64,000 bases of DNA from Aliiroseovarius sp. S1123 (GCF_023015885.1 NZ_JALKBE010000007.1:62001-126000); one strand, 5' to 3'; positions 36,700 through 45,543 are shown, numbered from the stretch's first letter. Program-made: numbers and translations. Notes: generated from the letters alone by a model not told the origin.

Positions 36700-37398
36700 T
36701 TAGACCGAGATCGGCGACAGCACCTCGGGTTCGATAACGTTCACGTCCGGCAAGGCGTCGATTAGTTCCTGCGCGGATTGGGCCAGGATCGGGAATGTCT
36801 TGTAGTGACAGGGAATCACGGTCTTGAAGTTAAAATACCGCTTCGCCGCATAGGCTGCTCGCGCCATGTCCATCGTATAATGGCCACCCGCGCACAGAAT
36901 GCCGATATCGGGTTTGTGCAGATCGCCCATCCACTCCATATCCGCCATGATGTCGGTGTCGCCGGACAGATAGATCACGTGACCCTCGCCTGCGATCATG
37001 AAGCCGACCTCGGCCCCGGCACAAAGCGGACGATCCCCGCCCAGATAGTCGAAGCTGGCGGAATGCGAGGCGTTCACCATGGTGACTTTCGCGCCGCCAA
37101 GATCGACCGTGCCGCCCTTGCCGAAACCCAGCGTTTCAACACCATCTTCTCCGCCCCAGAACGAAGCAAGCTCGTGAATGGCGGCAATCGGAATGCCCAG
37201 CTCTTTCGCAATCGCAAGGGTCGAGGATGCGTGATCCCCGTGTCCGTGGGTGATCAGGATATGGGTCGCCCCGTCCAGCGCGTCAGCACGCCGGTCTTCG
37301 GGAAACATCGGGTTTCCGTCCAGCCACGGGTCGATCAACAACACGGCGTCTTCGATCTCGATTCGGAAACCGGCATGTCCAAGCCAGATGATTTGCAT
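36700..37398 (-). CDS. UPF0173 metal-dependent hydrolase
   Basis: Metallo-beta-lactamase-fold protein of 232 residues. HGHGDH (51-56) is the first metal site; NASHSASF and LSGDTDI and PCHYKTFP follow as in UPF0173/RNase-Z-like hydrolases. AAGGAGG lies before the ATG. Substrate unknown. It converges on tadA and is divergent from gatC. Confidence 0.88.
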   Translation of the reverse strand: MQIIWLGHAGFRIEIEDAVLLIDPWLDGNPMFPEDRRADALDGATHILITHGHGDHASSTLAIAKELGIPIAAIHELASFWGGEDGVETLGFGKGGTVDLGGAKVTMVNASHSASFDYLGGDRPLCAGAEVGFMIAGEGHVIYLSGDTDIMADMEWMGDLHKPDIGILCAGGHYTMDMARAAYAAKRYFNFKTVIPCHYKTFPILAQSAQELIDALPDVNVIEPEVLSPISV

Positions 37399-37561
37399 GG
37401 GAGCCTCCTTATTGGTCATTCGGGACCAGAGTAGCAGTGAATTCGCCCATGTCACCCGTGGGACAGCGTCGCAGGATGCGCAGACGCCTTGCGGGTCGCC
37501 GTCCCGCGCGATAAATGACGAGGCAACGCGCCAACGCGCACACACATCCGGAGACACCTTC

Positions 37562-37849
37562 ATGTCGATTGATATCGAAACCGCGCGCAAGGTTGCGCAT
37601 CTGGCCCGCATCAAGGTCGAAGACGACCGCCTGCCGGAGCTGGCCGAGAATTTCAATGCGATCCTTGGGTTCATCGAACAGCTGAACGAAGTGGATGTTG
37701 AAGGTGTCGAACCGATGACCTCGGTCACGCCGATGCGTCTGAAGCGCCGTGAAGATGTGGTGACGGATGGCGGTATGCCGGAAAAAATCCTGTCCAACGC
37801 ACCGGATGCCCGCGAAGGCTTTTTCGCGGTTCCGAAAGTTGTCGAATAA
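37562..37849 (+). CDS. gatC: Asp/Glu-tRNA amidotransferase subunit C
   Basis: Small subunit of GatCAB, 95 residues, which stabilises GatA in converting Glu-tRNA-Gln and Asp-tRNA-Asn. The N-terminus IETARKVAHLARI and the C-terminal REDVVTDGG and AREGFFAVPKVVE are typical. GGAG is 8 nt upstream. gatA follows after 12 nt; gatB is not in the window. Confidence 0.95.
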   Translation: MSIDIETARKVAHLARIKVEDDRLPELAENFNAILGFIEQLNEVDVEGVEPMTSVTPMRLKRREDVVTDGGMPEKILSNAPDAREGFFAVPKVVE

Positions 37850-37861
37850 GGGGGCAGGGAT

Positions 37862-39343
37862 ATGACCGAGCTGAACAAACTGACGATTGCCGATGCCCGT
37901 GACGCGCTGCGTAAGGGCGATGTGACCTCGGCCGAGATCACCGAGGCCTGCCTGACCGAAATCGAAGGCGCCGGTGCGCTGGGCGCTTTCGTGCACAACA
38001 CCCCGGATCTGGCCCGCGAGCAGGCGAAAGCCGCTGACGCGCGCATTCAGGCTGGCGACGCCCCTGACATGTGCGGCATCCCGCTGGGCATTAAAGACCT
38101 GTTCTGCACCAAGGGTGTGCCGTCGCAAGCAGCATCGAAAATCCTCGACGGCTTCAAACCCGAATACGAATCGACCGTCAGCCAGAACCTGCTGGATGCG
38201 GGCACCGTCATGCTGGGCAAGCTGAACATGGACGAGTTCGCCATGGGCTCGTCGAACGAGACCTCTGCATATGGCAACGCTGTGAACCCGTGGAAAGTGG
38301 ATGACCGTGATCTGACGCCGGGTGGCTCGTCGGGTGGTTCGGCGTCTGCCGTGGCGGCTGACCTGTGTCTGGCCGCAACCGGCACCGACACCGGTGGCTC
38401 GATCCGCCAGCCTGCTGCCTTTACTGGTATCACCGGCATCAAGCCGACCTACGGGCGTTGCTCGCGCTGGGGCATTGTGGCCTTCGCATCCTCGCTGGAT
38501 CAGGCCGGTCCGATGACCAAGTCGGTTCGTGACGCGGCGATCATGCTGGAAGCCATGTGCGGCCACGACATGAAGGACTCGACCAGCGCTGATATTCCGG
38601 TGCCGAATTTTGAGGCCATGCTGACTGGCGACATCAAAGGCAAGAAGATCGGGATCCCGAAAGAATACCACATGGAGGGTATTCCGGCTGAGATCGAAAA
38701 GCTCTGGGCCGATGGTACGGACATGCTGCGCGATGCAGGGGCCGAGATCGTGGACATCTCGCTGCCGCACACCAAATACGCGCTGCCCGCCTATTACGTG
38801 ATTGCGCCTGCGGAAGCCTCGTCGAACCTTGCCCGCTATGACGGCGTGAAATACGGCCACCGTGCCAAGCTGGAAGCCGGTGACGGCATCAACGAGATGT
38901 ACGAGAAAACCCGCGCCGAAGGCTTCGGGGCCGAAGTGCAGCGCCGCGTGATGGTCGGCACCTATGTGCTGTCCGCTGGTTTCTACGACGCCTATTATAA
39001 CCGCGCCCGCCGCGTACGCGCGCTGATCAAGAAAGACTTCGATGATGTCTTTGCAGCCGGTGTGGACGCGATCCTGACCCCGGCCACGCCGTCGGCTGCC
39101 TTTGGTCTGGGTGAAATGAAGGACGCCGATCCCGTGAAGATGTACCTGAACGACGTCTTCACCGTGACCGTGAACTTGGCCGGTCTGCCGGGAATTTCGA
39201 TCCCCGCTGGTTTGGATGCGCAGGGTCTGCCGCTGGGTCTGCAGCTAATCGGCCGTCCATGGGAAGAAGGCGATCTGCTGAATATCGCCCACGAAGTCGA
39301 AGCCCGTGCAGGTTTTGTAGCTAAGCCTTCGAAATGGTGGTAA
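37862..39343 (+). CDS. gatA: Asp/Glu-tRNA amidotransferase subunit A
   Basis: Amidase subunit of GatCAB, 493 residues. The Ser-cisSer-Lys triad is visible as Lys78 (GIKDLF), Ser156 (GGSSGGS) and Ser180 (TGGSIRQPA), spacing that matches characterised GatA. The protein supplies ammonia from glutamine to mischarged tRNA. It lies in one operon with gatC. Confidence 0.96.
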   Translation: MTELNKLTIADARDALRKGDVTSAEITEACLTEIEGAGALGAFVHNTPDLAREQAKAADARIQAGDAPDMCGIPLGIKDLFCTKGVPSQAASKILDGFKPEYESTVSQNLLDAGTVMLGKLNMDEFAMGSSNETSAYGNAVNPWKVDDRDLTPGGSSGGSASAVAADLCLAATGTDTGGSIRQPAAFTGITGIKPTYGRCSRWGIVAFASSLDQAGPMTKSVRDAAIMLEAMCGHDMKDSTSADIPVPNFEAMLTGDIKGKKIGIPKEYHMEGIPAEIEKLWADGTDMLRDAGAEIVDISLPHTKYALPAYYVIAPAEASSNLARYDGVKYGHRAKLEAGDGINEMYEKTRAEGFGAEVQRRVMVGTYVLSAGFYDAYYNRARRVRALIKKDFDDVFAAGVDAILTPATPSAAFGLGEMKDADPVKMYLNDVFTVTVNLAGLPGISIPAGLDAQGLPLGLQLIGRPWEEGDLLNIAHEVEARAGFVAKPSKWW

Positions 39344-39384
39344 AACGCGCCCCATTGGCGTGACTGTACTGTAAGGAGCCCGCG

Positions 39385-40071
39385 ATGCGCATCACCCTCG
39401 GACTTGCCTTTCTTGGCCTGATGGCTGGATGTGTGGCGCCACTGCCTGACAGCCGGTCTCCGGAAAACCTGTCTGGACAGCCCTTGTCGGCGCTGGGCGA
39501 AGACAGCTCGGTCGATGCGGCACCCACTGCCGCATCCGAGGCAGCGACCATTTCCGACGAACAAGACTTCGCCGCCGTGTCGTCGCGCGAAAGCATCGAA
39601 AGCGATGCGGCGCGTCTGGAAGGGTATCGTGCGAATTACCAGCAGGTGCAGCCCGAGGCCGTGCCAAATCGACCCTCTGGATCGTCAACCTCGATCGTGC
39701 AGTACGCGTTGTCGACAACCAACTCGGTCGGAGAGCCCTTGTATCAGCGCTCGTCCCTGTCGGGTGACGCCCGCGCACGTCGGAACTGCTCGCGCTATAC
39801 TTCCGCAGATTTTGCCCAGATCGCGTTCCTGGAAAGCGGTGGCCCGAAGCGGGACCAATATGGCATCGATCCGGACGGTGACGGCTTCGCCTGCGCTTGG
39901 GATCCGGCCCCGTTCCGCGCCGCGCGCGGCGTCGAAGTGCCAGCCGCGACGACTGAAGGGGTAAGCTCGGAAGAGCTTGAAGAGATTGGCATCACAACCG
40001 AACCAACAGCACCAGCCCCCGGGCAACCTGTGCCCCTGCCAGGTGAGACGCTGAACATCTCGACCGAGTGA
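39385..40071 (+). CDS. Excalibur-type calcium-binding lipoprotein
   Basis: 228 residues. The N-terminal signal ends in LMAGC with lipid-acceptor Cys16. A long disordered region follows, then a segment from RNCSRYTS (Cys135) to DPDGDGFAC (162-170), a pattern like the excalibur domain with its DxDxDGxxC loop. The C-terminus is Pro/Thr-rich. AAGGAG precedes the ATG. It overlaps the amidase gene (TGATG), so a cell-envelope role is likely. Confidence 0.78.
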   Translation: MRITLGLAFLGLMAGCVAPLPDSRSPENLSGQPLSALGEDSSVDAAPTAASEAATISDEQDFAAVSSRESIESDAARLEGYRANYQQVQPEAVPNRPSGSSTSIVQYALSTTNSVGEPLYQRSSLSGDARARRNCSRYTSADFAQIAFLESGGPKRDQYGIDPDGDGFACAWDPAPFRAARGVEVPAATTEGVSSEELEEIGITTEPTAPAPGQPVPLPGETLNISTE

Positions 40072-40754
40072 TGCAGCCCATTTCGCACCCATCCCCCAAT
40101 TTCGGCCCGCGCCGGGATGGGTTGGTGCCGTCGCTGATCGTCCTGCACTACACCGCCATGCCAGACCCGGACGAGGCGCTAGAGCGTCTCTGTAGCCCCG
40201 AATACGAAGTGTCCGCACACTATCTGATCCACCGCGACGGACGGCTGTTTAAGTTGGTCGAAGAAGAAATGCGCGCGTGGCATGCGGGTGCGGGGTCTTG
40301 GGGGGGGATGGATGACATCAACTCCCGCTCGATCGGCATCGAGATGGACAATGACGGGGCCTCGCCATTTTCCGAGCCGCAGATGGCCACGCTGGAATCG
40401 CTGCTGCCAGGCGTCATGCGGCGCTGGAGTATCGGTCCCGAAGGCGTGATTGGCCATAGCGATATGGCGCCGGGGCGCAAAACTGACCCCGGTCCGCGCT
40501 TTGACTGGGCACGGTTGGCGCGACAGGGTCTTGCGGTGCGCTCTGGAACTCTGGGTGACTCATCAGATATTTCGGTCGATGCCTTCCGAACCTACACAAG
40601 CTGCCTTGGCTACCCAAGCGAAGCTGATGACGCCACCCTGCTGGCCGCCGTGCGCTTGCGCCACCGCCCATGGGGCGAGGGACCCCTGTCCGAAGATGAT
40701 GTCGCGGCCCTTCCCGACGTTTCTCTTTTTCTTGCCAAAAATATCCCGGGGTGA
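40071..40754 (+). CDS. N-acetylmuramoyl-L-alanine amidase (AmpD/AmiD family)
   Basis: Zinc amidase that cuts muramyl peptides, 227 residues. Zinc ligands are His26 (LHYTA), His129 (GHSD) and Asp139 (KTDPGP). No signal peptide is seen, so it is probably cytosolic and involved in cell-wall recycling. The C-terminal 60 residues resemble a degenerate peptidoglycan-binding segment. The last ten codons and the stop come from repeat copy D. The start overlaps the lipoprotein stop; GTG at 40068 is an alternative. Confidence 0.88.
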   Translation: MQPISHPSPNFGPRRDGLVPSLIVLHYTAMPDPDEALERLCSPEYEVSAHYLIHRDGRLFKLVEEEMRAWHAGAGSWGGMDDINSRSIGIEMDNDGASPFSEPQMATLESLLPGVMRRWSIGPEGVIGHSDMAPGRKTDPGPRFDWARLARQGLAVRSGTLGDSSDISVDAFRTYTSCLGYPSEADDATLLAAVRLRHRPWGEGPLSEDDVAALPDVSLFLAKNIPG

Positions 40755-40786
40755 GCCTCGAAGAGGCGAGGGGCAGCGCCCCTTCC
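40722..40786 (+). repeat. Dispersed intergenic repeat, copy D
   Basis: Contains TTTTTCTTGCCAAAAATATC, CCGGGG, then a modified middle palindrome (GCCTCGAAGAGGC) and GGGGC-A-GCGCCCC. Unlike other copies it is partly coding: the amidase reads through its first third and stops in GGGGTGA. Confidence 0.78.
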
Positions 40787-40832
40787 GCCCTCGCACCTTG
40801 ACGCCACGGCTAAGCATATCTAAGTCCAGCCT

Positions 40833-41225
40833 TGCGCGGATGGCTGGATGACCGCGGGTGACTGTTGGGGCGTGCCCCTTCGTGACGCGAGGAAAGTCCG
40901 GACTCCACAAGGCAACGGTGCCGGGTAACGCCCGGCCGGGGAAACCCGAGGGAAAGCGCCACAGAGAACAGACAGCCTGCGCATGCGCGGGTTATGGTGA
41001 AACGGTGGAGTAAGAGCCCACCGCGCTTCTGGCAACAGCGGCGGCACGGCAAGCCCCACCGGGAGCAATGCCTAATAGGGATCGCGCGGGGGTAACCCCA
41101 GGGGTGTCTTGCCCCGAGCAGATCCGGGTTGGCAGCTTGAACCTGTTGGTAACAGCAGGTCTAGAGGAATGGTCATCCATGGTGGCAACACCGGGACAGA
41201 ATCCGGCTTACAGGCCGTCCGCGCA
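40833..41225 (+). ncRNA. rnpB: RNase P RNA (bacterial type A)
   Basis: Catalytic RNA that matures tRNA 5' ends. The 5' P1 strand TGCGCGGATGGCT pairs with AGGCCGTCCGCGCA at the 3' end, which sets the borders (about 393 nt). The conserved core is present: GAGGAAAGTCCGGACTCC near 40888-40905, and the 3' ACAGAATCCGGCTTACAGG near 41196-41214. The CCTAATAGGG and GTAACCCCAGGG segments also fit. The RNA is bracketed by repeat copies D and E. No clear promoter was placed. Confidence 0.93.
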
Positions 41226-41252
41226 TATGATTCTTGCAGGTTTCAAGGATTT

Positions 41253-41287
41253 AGGCCTCCGGCGGGGATATTTGTGACAAGAAAAGG
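41253..41287 (-). repeat. Dispersed intergenic repeat, copy E (box module only)
   Basis: Minus-strand reading gives TTTTCTTGTCACAAATATC, then CCCGCCGGAGGCC, the first module of the repeat. It lies just after rnpB in the opposite orientation to copy D. Confidence 0.6.
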
Positions 41288-41318
41288 CAGCAGGGCGGGG
41301 GAATCCTTTGCTTTGCGG

Positions 41319-41346
41319 TTGACTCGGGTTGGAATGGCGCTAAAAG
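41319..41346 (+). promoter_or_regulatory. Candidate sigma70 promoter of rpmG
   Basis: TTGACT (41319-41324) and TAAAAG (41341-41346) separated by 16 bp, about 58 nt upstream of the rpmG ATG. A GGGCG-N5-CGCCC hairpin lies between it and the start codon. Confidence 0.45.
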
Positions 41347-41403
41347 GCGGGTTCCAGAGATTTACGCCGGGCGGCTTGCGCCCGCCCGATAGGAGCTGTT
41401 GTT

Positions 41404-41571
41404 ATGGCGAAGCCGACCACAATCAAAATCCGCCTGAACTCGACCGCGGATACCGGCCACTTCTATGTGACCAAGAAAAACGCACGCACCATGACCGAAA
41501 AGATGGTTGTCAAAAAGTACGACCCGGTTGTGCGCAAGCACGTTGAATACAAAGAAGGCAAGATCAAGTAA
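41404..41571 (+). CDS. rpmG: 50S ribosomal protein L33
   Basis: 55-residue ribosomal protein beginning [18 protein letters not shown] and ending [11 protein letters not shown], typical of proteobacterial L33. It lacks the zinc cysteines (the C- form). AGGAG lies 8 nt upstream. A terminator follows directly. It is transcribed alone. Confidence 0.96.
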   Translation: MAKPTTIKIRLNSTADTGHFYVTKKNARTMTEKMVVKKYDPVVRKHVEYKEGKIK

Positions 41572-41592
41572 GATCGCCATTCTTTGGGTAAA

Positions 41593-41619
41593 GAGCCGTC
41601 CCCTTGGGGCGGCTTTTTT
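41593..41619 (+). terminator. Rho-independent terminator of rpmG
   Basis: AGCCGTCCCC pairs with GGGGCGGCT (one bulged base, TT loop), followed by TTTTTT, 22 nt after the rpmG stop. Confidence 0.9.
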
Positions 41620-41622
41620 CGT

Positions 41623-42333
41623 TTACGCTTCGCGGTGCAGGATGTGTGCCGCCACTTTACGTCCCAGCAGGTAATAGGCATTGGGTCCGGGATGGAATCC
41701 ATCCGTGGCCATCATCTCGCGTGTTAGCGGCACATCGAAGGGCAAGTAGTCCACCCCCATAGATGCCGCTTGCTCGGCAAGGGCGCGGTCAAAACGGCGT
41801 GCTTGAAGCCCAAGAAACCAGCGCAGGGGATTGGGCAGCAGCGGGAAACGATCTATCGGAGGAATGCCGGTGGCGATGACGCGTTTTGCGCCCCATTTCT
41901 CGAACAAGAGCGTGTAGAGATCGGCCCGGCACGCGAGCAGGCGATAGAGCGGTGTCTGGCTGGTCACGTCATTTACCCCCAGAACCACCAGCACGATGTC
42001 GGTTTGCTCGGGCATCTGGGATTTCAGCAGGGGCAGGGTTGTGCGGGTTGTCGATCCAGTGCGGGCCAACAGGCGCCATCTAACGTGATACGATGTGCCA
42101 AGCGCACTGACGAGCTGCCCCGACAGTGCCTCGGACTGATGCGGCGCACCCACCCCCGAAGCAGAGCTGTCGCCCACGATCAAGAGCGATAGGTTGGGGC
42201 CGGTGCCCTGCGCTCCGAAACGATGCCCGGGGGGCTCAGGCAGCAGCGTGGCCGTCTTGCGCACCTTCAACGCCTGCGCGGTCAGCAGTGGGCTGAGGAT
42301 GAGCTTCGCGATGTTTTCGAACAACCGATTCAT
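41623..42333 (-). CDS. SGNH/GDSL-family hydrolase
   Basis: Esterase/lipase-like hydrolase of 236 residues. Block I is VGDSSASG with nucleophile Ser56, block III GVNDV has Asn121, and block V DGFHPG near residue 215 gives the Asp-His pair. Residues 8-20 are mildly hydrophobic, possibly a membrane anchor. Substrate unknown. It converges on rpmG and shares the short gap holding the rpmG terminator. Confidence 0.85.
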   Translation of the reverse strand: MNRLFENIAKLILSPLLTAQALKVRKTATLLPEPPGHRFGAQGTGPNLSLLIVGDSSASGVGAPHQSEALSGQLVSALGTSYHVRWRLLARTGSTTRTTLPLLKSQMPEQTDIVLVVLGVNDVTSQTPLYRLLACRADLYTLLFEKWGAKRVIATGIPPIDRFPLLPNPLRWFLGLQARRFDRALAEQAASMGVDYLPFDVPLTREMMATDGFHPGPNAYYLLGRKVAAHILHREA

Positions 42334-42352
42334 AGGATCACTCTAGCGGAAC

Positions 42353-42383
42353 AAAAAAGGGCCGGTCACGAGGACCGGCCCTT
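42353..42383 (-). terminator. Rho-independent terminator of the BI-1 gene
   Basis: AAGGGCCGGTC pairs perfectly with GACCGGCCCTT, and on the minus strand the hairpin runs into TTTTTT. A second perfect dyad, ATAACACGT-CA-ACGTGTTAT (42384-42403), lies between the stop codon and this hairpin. Confidence 0.9.
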
Positions 42384-42405
42384 ATAACACGTCAACGTGT
42401 TATGA

Positions 42406-43122
42406 TCACTCGCGGTTGCCCAGGAACTGCAGCAGGAACATGAACAGGTTGATGAAGTCCAGATACAGGCTCAGCGCGCCCATGATTGCGGATTTCGCCA
42501 GCCATTCGCTGTCCATAGCGTGGGCGTGTGCGATGTAGTCGGTCTTGATTTTCTGGGTGTCATAGGCGGTCAGGCCAGCAAAGATCAGAACGCCGATCAC
42601 CGAGATGGCGAAGTGGATCATCGACGAACCGATGAAGATGTTCACGATCGAAGCGACGATGATGCCGATCAGACCCATGATCAGGAAAGCACCCATCGGT
42701 CCAAGGTCGCGCTTGGTCGTATAGCCGTAAAGGCTGAGACCCGCGAAGGCGATGGCGGTGACCAAGAAGGTCTGCGCGATGGAGACACCGGTGAAGATCA
42801 CGAAGATATAGGCTAGCGAGATGCCCATCACAGCCGAGAAGGTGTAGAAGAACAGCTGTGCGCCGGCGGCGGACAGGCGGTTGATCATTGCGCCAAAGGC
42901 AAAGACCATGATCAGCGGGGCAAACATCACGATGTAGCGGGTGAAGCCGGTGAACAGCGTCTCCATCATCGCGGCATTGTTGCCAACGGCCCAAGCGGCG
43001 GCGAAGGTCAGAAGAAGACCTATCGACATGGTGCCGTATACTTTGTTCATGTGGGCGCGCAGCCCTTCGTCGATCGCGGCGCGCGTGCCGGCACCTGCGC
43101 GAATCGTGTCAAACTCAGCCAT
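42406..43122 (-). CDS. Bax inhibitor-1/YccA family membrane protein
   Basis: 238 residues with seven predicted transmembrane helices, BI-1/TMBIM (YccA/YbhL-like). The C-terminal region with LTAYDTQKIK and LYLDFINLFMFLL is the family hallmark. YccA modulates FtsH proteolysis in E. coli; here the role is inferred. GGAGG is 5 nt before the ATG at 43122. It lies downstream of the DUF1127 gene but behind that gene's own terminator. Confidence 0.9.
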   Translation of the reverse strand: MAEFDTIRAGAGTRAAIDEGLRAHMNKVYGTMSIGLLLTFAAAWAVGNNAAMMETLFTGFTRYIVMFAPLIMVFAFGAMINRLSAAGAQLFFYTFSAVMGISLAYIFVIFTGVSIAQTFLVTAIAFAGLSLYGYTTKRDLGPMGAFLIMGLIGIIVASIVNIFIGSSMIHFAISVIGVLIFAGLTAYDTQKIKTDYIAHAHAMDSEWLAKSAIMGALSLYLDFINLFMFLLQFLGNRE

Positions 43123-43158
43123 TGAGACCTCCAAGCAAACTTATTGTTGCGGTTTCCC

Positions 43159-43198
43159 AAAAGAAAACCGCCCTTGACCGATATATTGGCAAGGGCGG
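43159..43198 (-). terminator. Rho-independent terminator of the DUF1127 gene
   Basis: CCGCCCTTG and CAAGGGCGG form a perfect 9-bp stem (43168-43198). On the minus strand it is followed by TTTTCTTTT. It separates the DUF1127 gene from the BI-1 gene. Confidence 0.88.
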
Positions 43199-43231
43199 CG
43201 CATTTTTCAAGAGCTTAACGGCGTGAACTGG

Positions 43232-43444
43232 TCAGTATTGCCAGTGCGAGGGCACGTCCCAGATCGGGCGGTCGGCTTCGCGCTGTGCCTGCTCAATAGA
43301 TAGGCCCAGATCGTTCAGGCGATGGGCGTCCAACTGAGAAAGGGCCACGCGCTCGCGGCGGGTTTCAACAGCGGTTGCAATCCATGTCAGCAGCGAGAAG
43401 CTGCGTTTTGCGGCGGGGGCATTGGTGCAGGTTACGGCGGTCAT
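43232..43444 (-). CDS. DUF1127 small protein
   Basis: 70 residues. The C-terminal DUF1127 motif LSQLDAHRLNDLGLS followed by RPIWDV is clear. DUF1127 proteins in alphaproteobacteria act in RNA turnover and phosphate/stress responses. GGAGA precedes the ATG. Divergent from a LysR gene, which probably controls it. Confidence 0.88.
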   Translation of the reverse strand: MTAVTCTNAPAAKRSFSLLTWIATAVETRRERVALSQLDAHRLNDLGLSIEQAQREADRPIWDVPSHWQY

Positions 43445-43472
43445 CTCGTCTCTCCTTCGTGTTTGCGATGAA

Positions 43473-43489
43473 TGATGTGTGTTGCATCA
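43473..43489. promoter_or_regulatory. Inverted repeat TGATG-N7-CATCA, candidate LysR operator
   Basis: In the 123-bp gap between the DUF1127 and LysR starts. With TGATG...CATCA it fits the size of LysR-type recognition dyads, close to the DUF1127 start. Confidence 0.4.
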
Positions 43490-43534
43490 AATTTCGTGAT
43501 TGTTATGCTTGATCTCGATGGATAAGTAAAATGA

Positions 43535-43554
43535 ATGATTTTGTAATGAATCAT
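43535..43554. promoter_or_regulatory. Inverted repeat ATGATT-N8-AATCAT, candidate LysR operator
   Basis: In the same divergent gap, about 15 bp before the LysR start codon. A perfect 6-bp dyad in an AT-rich context, suitable for autoregulation. Inferred from position. Confidence 0.4.
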
Positions 43555-43567
43555 CACGAGGAGTGAT

Positions 43568-44419
43568 ATGCCGCGCAATCTTGATCTAACTGCCCTGCGC
43601 AGTTTTGCCACCGTCGCCGATGCGGGCGGAGTTACGCGCGCTGCTGGACTTCTGCATCTGACGCAATCCGCAGTGTCCATGCAGTTGAAACGTCTTGAGG
43701 AGAGCCTCGGACGTCCGCTCTTGGATCGTTCAGGGCGCGGCGTGTCCTTGACCGCAGACGGAGAGCAGCTGCTGGGCTATGCGCGCCGCATTCTGCGTCT
43801 GAATGACGAGGTGTATTCGCGCCTGACCGACCAAGCTTTCGAGGGCGAAGTCGTTTTGGGTGTGCCTGCTGACGTCGTCTATCCGGCGATTCCCAAGGTG
43901 TTGCGCCAGTTCCATGCGGCCTATCCGCGGATGCGGGTTCAGTTGATCTCGTCCTATACCAGCCGGTTGAAGGCGATGTTCGCGCGCGGGGAATGTGATG
44001 CGATCCTGACCACGGAAGAAGAGATGGATGCGGGCGGCGAGACCTTGACCGCGCTTCCCTTGGTCTGGGTCGGCGCGCCGGGTGGGCAGGCGTGGCGGCA
44101 GCGCCCCTTGCGCTTGGCGTTCGAGCATAACTGCATCTTCCGCAAAGAGGTGCAGCAGGCGTTGGACGAGGCAGGCATCCCGTGGGAAATGGCCGTCGAA
44201 AGCGATTCGACGCGCACCATCGAGGCATCCTTGTCGGCGGATCTTGCCGTTCATGCGGTGATCGAAGGCACGGTGCGCAGTGATTTGGTCGTGGTTGATC
44301 ACGGCGGCGCGCTGCCGGACCTCGCGGTGACGCAGGTGAATATGTATGCCGCCAAAAGCGGCAATCAGGCGATGGACGAGCTTCTGGACATGATCCGGCG
44401 CGCGTTTGACGAGCTGTAA
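43568..44419 (+). CDS. LysR-family transcriptional regulator
   Basis: 283 residues. The winged helix-turn-helix is at 5-64 (LRSFATVADAGGVTRAAGLL, then SAVSMQLKRLEESLGRPL) and is followed by a substrate-binding domain. The ligand is unknown. Divergence from the DUF1127 gene with two dyads between them makes that gene the obvious target. It converges on the quinone oxidoreductase gene. Confidence 0.92.
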   Translation: MPRNLDLTALRSFATVADAGGVTRAAGLLHLTQSAVSMQLKRLEESLGRPLLDRSGRGVSLTADGEQLLGYARRILRLNDEVYSRLTDQAFEGEVVLGVPADVVYPAIPKVLRQFHAAYPRMRVQLISSYTSRLKAMFARGECDAILTTEEEMDAGGETLTALPLVWVGAPGGQAWRQRPLRLAFEHNCIFRKEVQQALDEAGIPWEMAVESDSTRTIEASLSADLAVHAVIEGTVRSDLVVVDHGGALPDLAVTQVNMYAAKSGNQAMDELLDMIRRAFDEL

Positions 44420-44434
44420 GGCCTGTTCTGGGGC

Positions 44435-45406
44435 TTAGCTGTTTGGCTCCATCGTGACCACCACCTTGCCCGTGGACTTGCGGCTGAGCAGAAGCTCCAG
44501 CGCGTCCTCGGCTTGGTCCAGCGGCAGGGTGTGGCTGACATGTGGTTGTATCTTGCCGTCCGCATACCAGTCCAGAAGCTGACGCAGGCTATCGGTCAGA
44601 ACCTCGGGTTTGAACTTCAGATAGCCACCCCAATACAGCCCAATCGCTGTGATGTTCTTCACCAGCATATGGTTGGGTTTCAGATTGGGCATGTCGCCCG
44701 AGGCAAAGCCGATATACAGGAACCGCCCGTCTGGGTTGGTGGCGCGGAACGCGGCCTCGCCCTGTTCACCACCGACGGCATCATAGACCACGTCTGCGCC
44801 ACCAAGCGCTTTCACGACCTCGCGGATGTCTTGGGTGGTGCTGTCGATCACATGATCCGCGCCTGCACGTTTGCAGATCTCAAGCTTATCAGCCCCACGT
44901 GCGCAGGCGATGACCCGCGCGCCCATCACCTTGCCGATTTCGACAGCCGTCAGGCCAACGCCGCCGGCCGCACCGAGCACCAGAAGGGTCTCGCCGGGTT
45001 GAAGGCGGGCTTTGTAATCCAGCGCGACGTGGCTTGTGCCATAGGCGATCTGGAACGCCGCGGCGTCCTCGAAGCTCATATTGTCGGGCAGGGGAAGGCA
45101 GCGATCGGCCGGGAACACGCCTTCGTCTGCCAGCCCGTCCTTACCGGAAAACACCACAACGCGCGTGCCGACGGCAGGGCCATCGGTCTCTGGCCCAAGT
45201 TCGGTCACGATGCCGGCGGGCTCCATCCCAAGGGAAAACGGGACCTCTGGCGTGTCCTGATAGCTGCCTTTGGTCATCAGAAGGTCGGCGAAGTTCAAGC
45301 CGCACGCGCGGATATCCACGCGCGCCTGACCGGGGTCGACGGGCAAGGGCTGCTGGTCTGTCAATGCAGGGCGTTTGCCAAGTTCTGTAACGCGAAATGT
45401 TCTCAT
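44435..45406 (-). CDS. NADPH:quinone oxidoreductase-like protein (zeta-crystallin type)
   Basis: Zinc-independent medium-chain reductase of 323 residues. The nucleotide-binding motif is LGAAGGVGL (144-152). NFADLLMTKGSY near the N-terminus is the quinone oxidoreductase signature. GAGG precedes the ATG at 45406. Substrate could be a quinone or an enoyl compound; sequence does not decide. Confidence 0.88.
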   Translation of the reverse strand: MRTFRVTELGKRPALTDQQPLPVDPGQARVDIRACGLNFADLLMTKGSYQDTPEVPFSLGMEPAGIVTELGPETDGPAVGTRVVVFSGKDGLADEGVFPADRCLPLPDNMSFEDAAAFQIAYGTSHVALDYKARLQPGETLLVLGAAGGVGLTAVEIGKVMGARVIACARGADKLEICKRAGADHVIDSTTQDIREVVKALGGADVVYDAVGGEQGEAAFRATNPDGRFLYIGFASGDMPNLKPNHMLVKNITAIGLYWGGYLKFKPEVLTDSLRQLLDWYADGKIQPHVSHTLPLDQAEDALELLLSRKSTGKVVVTMEPNS

Positions 45407-45543
45407 GGGGCCTCCTGCCCGTGATGTAACGTGGTGATGAAAAAAAATCGAGGGGGTCACGGCCCATCTTCTTCCAAAGCCGATCTACCGGTTAAATTGC
45501 AATGCTTAGTTGAATGTGTTAGGCAGCCTATGCGCGCAGGTAA

